Below, piece by piece: positions 4,654 to 7,341 of a stretch of DNA of 7,341 bases. The notes under the pieces were generated by a model. That model searched no databases, was not told the origin of the DNA, and saw only the letters and a program-made list of their open reading frames with translations. The DNA comes from Bacteroidota bacterium (GTDB lineage Bacteria > Bacteroidota > Bacteroidia > Bacteroidales > B18-G4), in assembly GCA_030635045.1 (NCBI GenBank), contig DAOVZP010000074.1, forward strand, positions 1 through 7,341, in the 5' to 3' direction. How positions within the stretch are numbered: position 1 is the first letter of the stretch; each line of letters begins with the position of its first letter. Position numbers and translations under genes: made by a program.

Positions 4654-7026
4654 TCAGAATGGATAGCCGATCCCAAAGTTCCAGAACCAGATACCTTTGT
4701 CAGCAACCCACGTATCCCCAGGGGGCTTGGACGGATCGCGCATCCGCACGGCAAAATCAACCCTGAAAATAAAGAATTTAAAATCAAACCTGAAACCAAC
4801 ACCGGCATCCATGGCGATCTGTTTATAAAATGTATTGAGCCTGAATTCAGCTTCGGGGAAATTTGCGTTAGCATTGAGCAGCCATACATTTCCGGCATCA
4901 ATAAACACGGCCCCCTTAAAGAAGCTATATATAGGAAAGCGGTATTCAATATTGGTTTCAAGAACGATATCCCCCATTTGGTCAATATTGATCCCGGGAT
5001 TGGCAAACCCTCCCGGCCCAAGGCCACGATAGATCCAGGCACGCATACTATTGGCGCCACCGAGGTAGAAGCCTTTTTCGAAGGGGAGGGCGTCAGAGTT
5101 GCCGTATGGGATGCCTACACCTGAAAGCAGTCTGAATACTACCTGGTTAGTACGCGAAACCATCCAATAATAGCGGAAGTCTGTTTCCAGCCTTGCATAT
5201 TGTGCATACCTGATGCCCGTAATAGTGTAATAGCCGGCTGAATCCGTTTCACTTTCTAACATATTGTTAAAAAGATAGAAGAGGTTCCCGGATGTTTCGA
5301 TGTCGCCACGGAAATAAATAAAATCCTTCACCTTTTTGATGTCCTGGTTATTATAGATGAAACTATACTGCAAAGCAGTGATCAGGTGGTCAGTGTATTG
5401 GTTCTTCAGCCGGCTGTCGTCGATCTCCTCCAGCTCTCTGGTAAATTCCGGAGTGGGGTACATCTTAACAGAACTGATATTGAAAGGTTGTATAATATGT
5501 GCTTTATAAGCAGATTCCTGCCATTTATAACCAAAAGTAAAGTTAAGGATGTACCTGTCGTATGTAGGGCGCCTCCTGAAGTTAAACCCGGCGGATACTG
5601 TGGTGATGGGCCTGAAATACTTCGGGAATCGTTCCATCTTAACAGGGATCAGGAAGCGTGGAAAGCTGACCTCGGCTTGAATTCCCCACTCAAAAGTGTT
5701 GAAGAAAAGAAATGTTTGCTGGCTTTCATCGGCGGTATTAGTCGTTCGCTGCGCCTCCATGGCACCCCTTAGTTTTATCTGGAATATTTCACCATTTCGG
5801 AAAATATTGCGGTTACGGTAAGTGAGATTCCCCCCTAATCCCAGGTCGCCACCCGAATTGGTCCCTTCTGCCTCAATGCTGTATTGATGTACTGGGGCCC
5901 TCTGGAGGTGGATCTTACAATCAAGCTTTTTAAAACCCCCGCTGTCGGGAACAAGCTTTGGCAGAGGTTCCTCGAAACTGATATTGGCAAATCTATAGAT
6001 GTTGAGATAGCCAAAGCGCTTGAAAGTTTCCTGTACATCCCTGAGGTTATAGGGTTCATCGTTCTCGATTAATATATTTTGTGCCAGTATTTTAGGGTTG
6101 ACGCGTAATTTGCCCCTGTACAAAACGAAATAGTAATTAGCCGGGCTATTCCGGTTTATCTGGTGTATTTCTTTTATCAATGTGTCGTGGGGTGCTTCCT
6201 GTAATAAGGGTTTTGCCGGGTCATAATTCGGATAAATAACAACCTTGTCGATCTCATACCTGTAATGCCTCTCCTCAATGAACTTTCCGATAGAGTCAGG
6301 GTCAGGCATGGTCCTGTTCTTAACTTTTATATGAAGATCCATTTCCTTCGAGTTGTGCGTACTGTCAACTTCAAAGAAAATATAATCTTTTACGAAGCCG
6401 TAATATCCATTGTTGTTAAGGTATTTTGTAATACGTTCGCGTTCATCATCAAGGGTGTAAACATTATATGTTTTACCTTCTTTAATGAGGGAATGTTTAG
6501 CGGTTTTGCTCACCCACCCTGCAAACTCAGGATCTTCAATGTCGTAATTTATACTTTTGATCCTGTATGGCGATGTTGGTGTTACCTCGTAATGAATATG
6601 CGCCCTCCTGGAGTTTTTCTTGTATACTGCCAGATATCTGACATCAGAATAAAAATAGCCTACATTGCCCAGGTACTTTTCCATTTCCTTACACGTAGCT
6701 TCTGCCATGGAAGTGTCGAGGATGACCGGACGCTCACCGACCGTATTCTCCAGCCAATTCCTGAACTTTGAATCTTTACCATTCAGTGACGCATTATATG
6801 CCCAAAGCTTGAACCTGAGAAAACCAAGAAACTTTTTATTGGGCTTTTGCTGGATCAGGCCGTGCAATTCGGAAGTTTGGATACCGGGGTTTTTGTCAGC
6901 ATAAGCGATCCAGTTCTGTGTCATCAGATATTGACCCTCCGTAAAATGCCGTGTATTACTACAGGATGCCATTGCAAGCAGCAATGCAAGTCCGGCAAAC
7001 AACGGAAAAAATAAACGGGCTTTCAA
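4654..7026 (-). CDS. tamL: TamL-type Omp85 outer-membrane assembly lipoprotein
   Basis: This 790-residue protein is an Omp85-family barrel with periplasmic POTRA domains, of the Bacteroidota TamA-like lipoprotein group (TamL), thought to work with TamB in assembling or supplying the outer membrane. It begins with a lipoprotein signal (KAR, hydrophobic 5-18, MASC with Cys22). Then come the group-typical QKPNKKFLGF (60-69), the GERPV segment (97-101) opening the first POTRA, and further POTRA repeats to about 355, the last including PYNL and FKRFGYLNIYRF. The barrel runs from about 381 to 790, with the loop-6 motif GGANSMRAW (656-664, Arg662) followed by GLGPGG, and ends in a beta-signal strand (FGIGYPF) with a terminal Phe. 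The start is TTG at 7024-7026: an in-frame TAA lies ten codons upstream, and no ATG precedes the Met within the signal. BamA itself is the main alternative, but BamA is not normally a lipoprotein. No tamB is visible here. Confidence 0.9.
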   Translation of the reverse strand: MKARLFFPLFAGLALLLAMASCSNTRHFTEGQYLMTQNWIAYADKNPGIQTSELHGLIQQKPNKKFLGFLRFKLWAYNASLNGKDSKFRNWLENTVGERPVILDTSMAEATCKEMEKYLGNVGYFYSDVRYLAVYKKNSRRAHIHYEVTPTSPYRIKSINYDIEDPEFAGWVSKTAKHSLIKEGKTYNVYTLDDERERITKYLNNNGYYGFVKDYIFFEVDSTHNSKEMDLHIKVKNRTMPDPDSIGKFIEERHYRYEIDKVVIYPNYDPAKPLLQEAPHDTLIKEIHQINRNSPANYYFVLYRGKLRVNPKILAQNILIENDEPYNLRDVQETFKRFGYLNIYRFANISFEEPLPKLVPDSGGFKKLDCKIHLQRAPVHQYSIEAEGTNSGGDLGLGGNLTYRNRNIFRNGEIFQIKLRGAMEAQRTTNTADESQQTFLFFNTFEWGIQAEVSFPRFLIPVKMERFPKYFRPITTVSAGFNFRRRPTYDRYILNFTFGYKWQESAYKAHIIQPFNISSVKMYPTPEFTRELEEIDDSRLKNQYTDHLITALQYSFIYNNQDIKKVKDFIYFRGDIETSGNLFYLFNNMLESETDSAGYYTITGIRYAQYARLETDFRYYWMVSRTNQVVFRLLSGVGIPYGNSDALPFEKGFYLGGANSMRAWIYRGLGPGGFANPGINIDQMGDIVLETNIEYRFPIYSFFKGAVFIDAGNVWLLNANANFPEAEFRLNTFYKQIAMDAGVGFRFDFKFFIFRVDFAVRMRDPSKPPGDTWVADKGIWFWNFGIGYPF

Positions 7027-7048
7027 GATCTGTACTTTTTGTAAAACA

Positions 7049-7080
7049 CAAATTTAGCACATTTCTGAAAAGATTTCCAA
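7049..7080 (-). promoter_or_regulatory. Bacteroidota promoter for tamL
   Basis: On the minus strand, TTG (7080-7078) is followed after 21 bases by TAAATTTG (7056-7049), an exact TAnnTTTG element within the usual spacing. The predicted transcript start near 7043 leaves about 17 bases of leader before the TTG start codon at 7026, which supports that start. The promoter probably drives tamL and the helicase gene. The rest of the gap (7081-7130) shows no clear terminator for the gene to its right. Confidence 0.65.
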
Positions 7081-7130
7081 GGAAACCCGGAAACAGGGAA
7101 AAGAGTTATGCTGTAAACAGGAATACTGCC

Positions 7131-7341
7131 TTAGCGTTGCATGTTCAGCATCTGGAACATCATGATTATATTCACCTGGGACTCAAAACCATTCAGGTCT
7201 TCAATATTAAAATCAAGCAGGTTCACCGGGGCATTGGCTATAACATTGTGGAAGTTCATCTGCGTATTTTTGACATAAGCAATGTTGAAATCAAATAATA
7301 CCGTAACAGTGAATTCTTTTATAATCAGGTCCATCTCCACC
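7131..7341 (-). CDS. C-terminal fragment of an unrecognised protein
   Basis: The frame is open from the right edge to TAA at 7133-7131 and gives about 69 residues. Codon use looks like that of the neighbours, and the absence of stops with sensible wobble bases supports real coding. The 5' end lies outside the window; the GTG at 7340 and ATG at 7334 are probably internal codons. The chain reads as beta-strands: IIKEFTVTVLFDFNIAYVKN, then TQMNFHNVIANAPVNLLDF, IEDLNGFES and a Met-rich end, MMFQMLNMQR. There are no Cys and no membrane-spanning helix. I cannot place it in a family. A TamB partner would be attractive next to tamL, but the end does not look like the TamB C-terminal domain as I know it. 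It lies 104 bases upstream of tamL in the same direction, with a separate tamL promoter between. Confidence 0.75.
   Translation of the reverse strand, partial: VEMDLIIKEFTVTVLFDFNIAYVKNTQMNFHNVIANAPVNLLDFNIEDLNGFESQVNIIMMFQMLNMQR

Noticed and set aside
4638..5060. 140-codon open frame on the minus strand, overlapping the end of tamL
   Set aside because: It runs in a different frame across the conserved loop-6 motif and terminal strands of tamL, which are clearly translated in the main frame. A frameshift was considered, but tamL is continuous to its terminal Phe.
5386..5772. 128-codon open frame on the plus strand
   Set aside because: It is antisense to the tamL barrel region, with no promoter, start context or domain.
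6265..6771. 168-codon open frame on the plus strand
   Set aside because: It is antisense to the POTRA region of tamL and has a low-quality hydrophobic translation with no family features, as expected for a shadow frame.
7081..7130. Terminator after the right-edge gene
   Set aside because: Reading the minus strand, I found only short AC- and GT-rich repeats with no convincing stem followed by a U-run.
6951..7298. 115-codon open frame on the plus strand crossing the tamL start and the right-edge gene
   Set aside because: It overlaps two better-supported minus-strand coding regions and the tamL promoter, and its translation shows no recognisable features.

Overview
The window looks like a chromosomal segment of a Bacteroidota bacterium, probably Bacteroidales-like. 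It carries PorV and what appears to be the tail of PorU, both parts of the type IX secretion system (T9SS) found only in this phylum. It also carries a TamL-type Omp85 lipoprotein. Three promoter-like sites match the Bacteroidota -7 consensus TAnnTTTG, and signal peptides are repeatedly followed by Gln. No Shine-Dalgarno sequence clearly sets any start.

Left arm (1-1911, plus strand): the last 26 codons of a probable porU, a 137-base gap with a promoter, then porV and ispF 3 bases apart. PorU and PorV form the cell-surface attachment complex that processes T9SS cargo. IspF is a cytoplasmic enzyme of the MEP isoprenoid pathway and seems simply to share the transcript.

Right arm (1912-7026, minus strand, read from right to left): tamL starts at a TTG codon behind a good promoter. 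A compact RecD/Pif1-like superfamily 1B helicase follows 12 bases later. After a 44-base gap holding a second promoter come two small secreted proteins of unknown function, separated by one base. The last of these ends directly against ispF in the convergent orientation, with no base between the two stop codons. The partial coding region at the right edge (7131-7341, minus) is the unrecognised C-terminus of another protein.

Taken together, the window is mostly envelope biology (T9SS attachment, outer-membrane protein assembly, two exported proteins) with two housekeeping enzymes interspersed. There is no RNA gene, CRISPR array, insertion sequence or phage sequence, and no gap above 137 bases. 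I found no clear new multi-gene system. The best candidates for new biology are the exported pair at 1912-3169 and the unidentified tail at 7131-7341.
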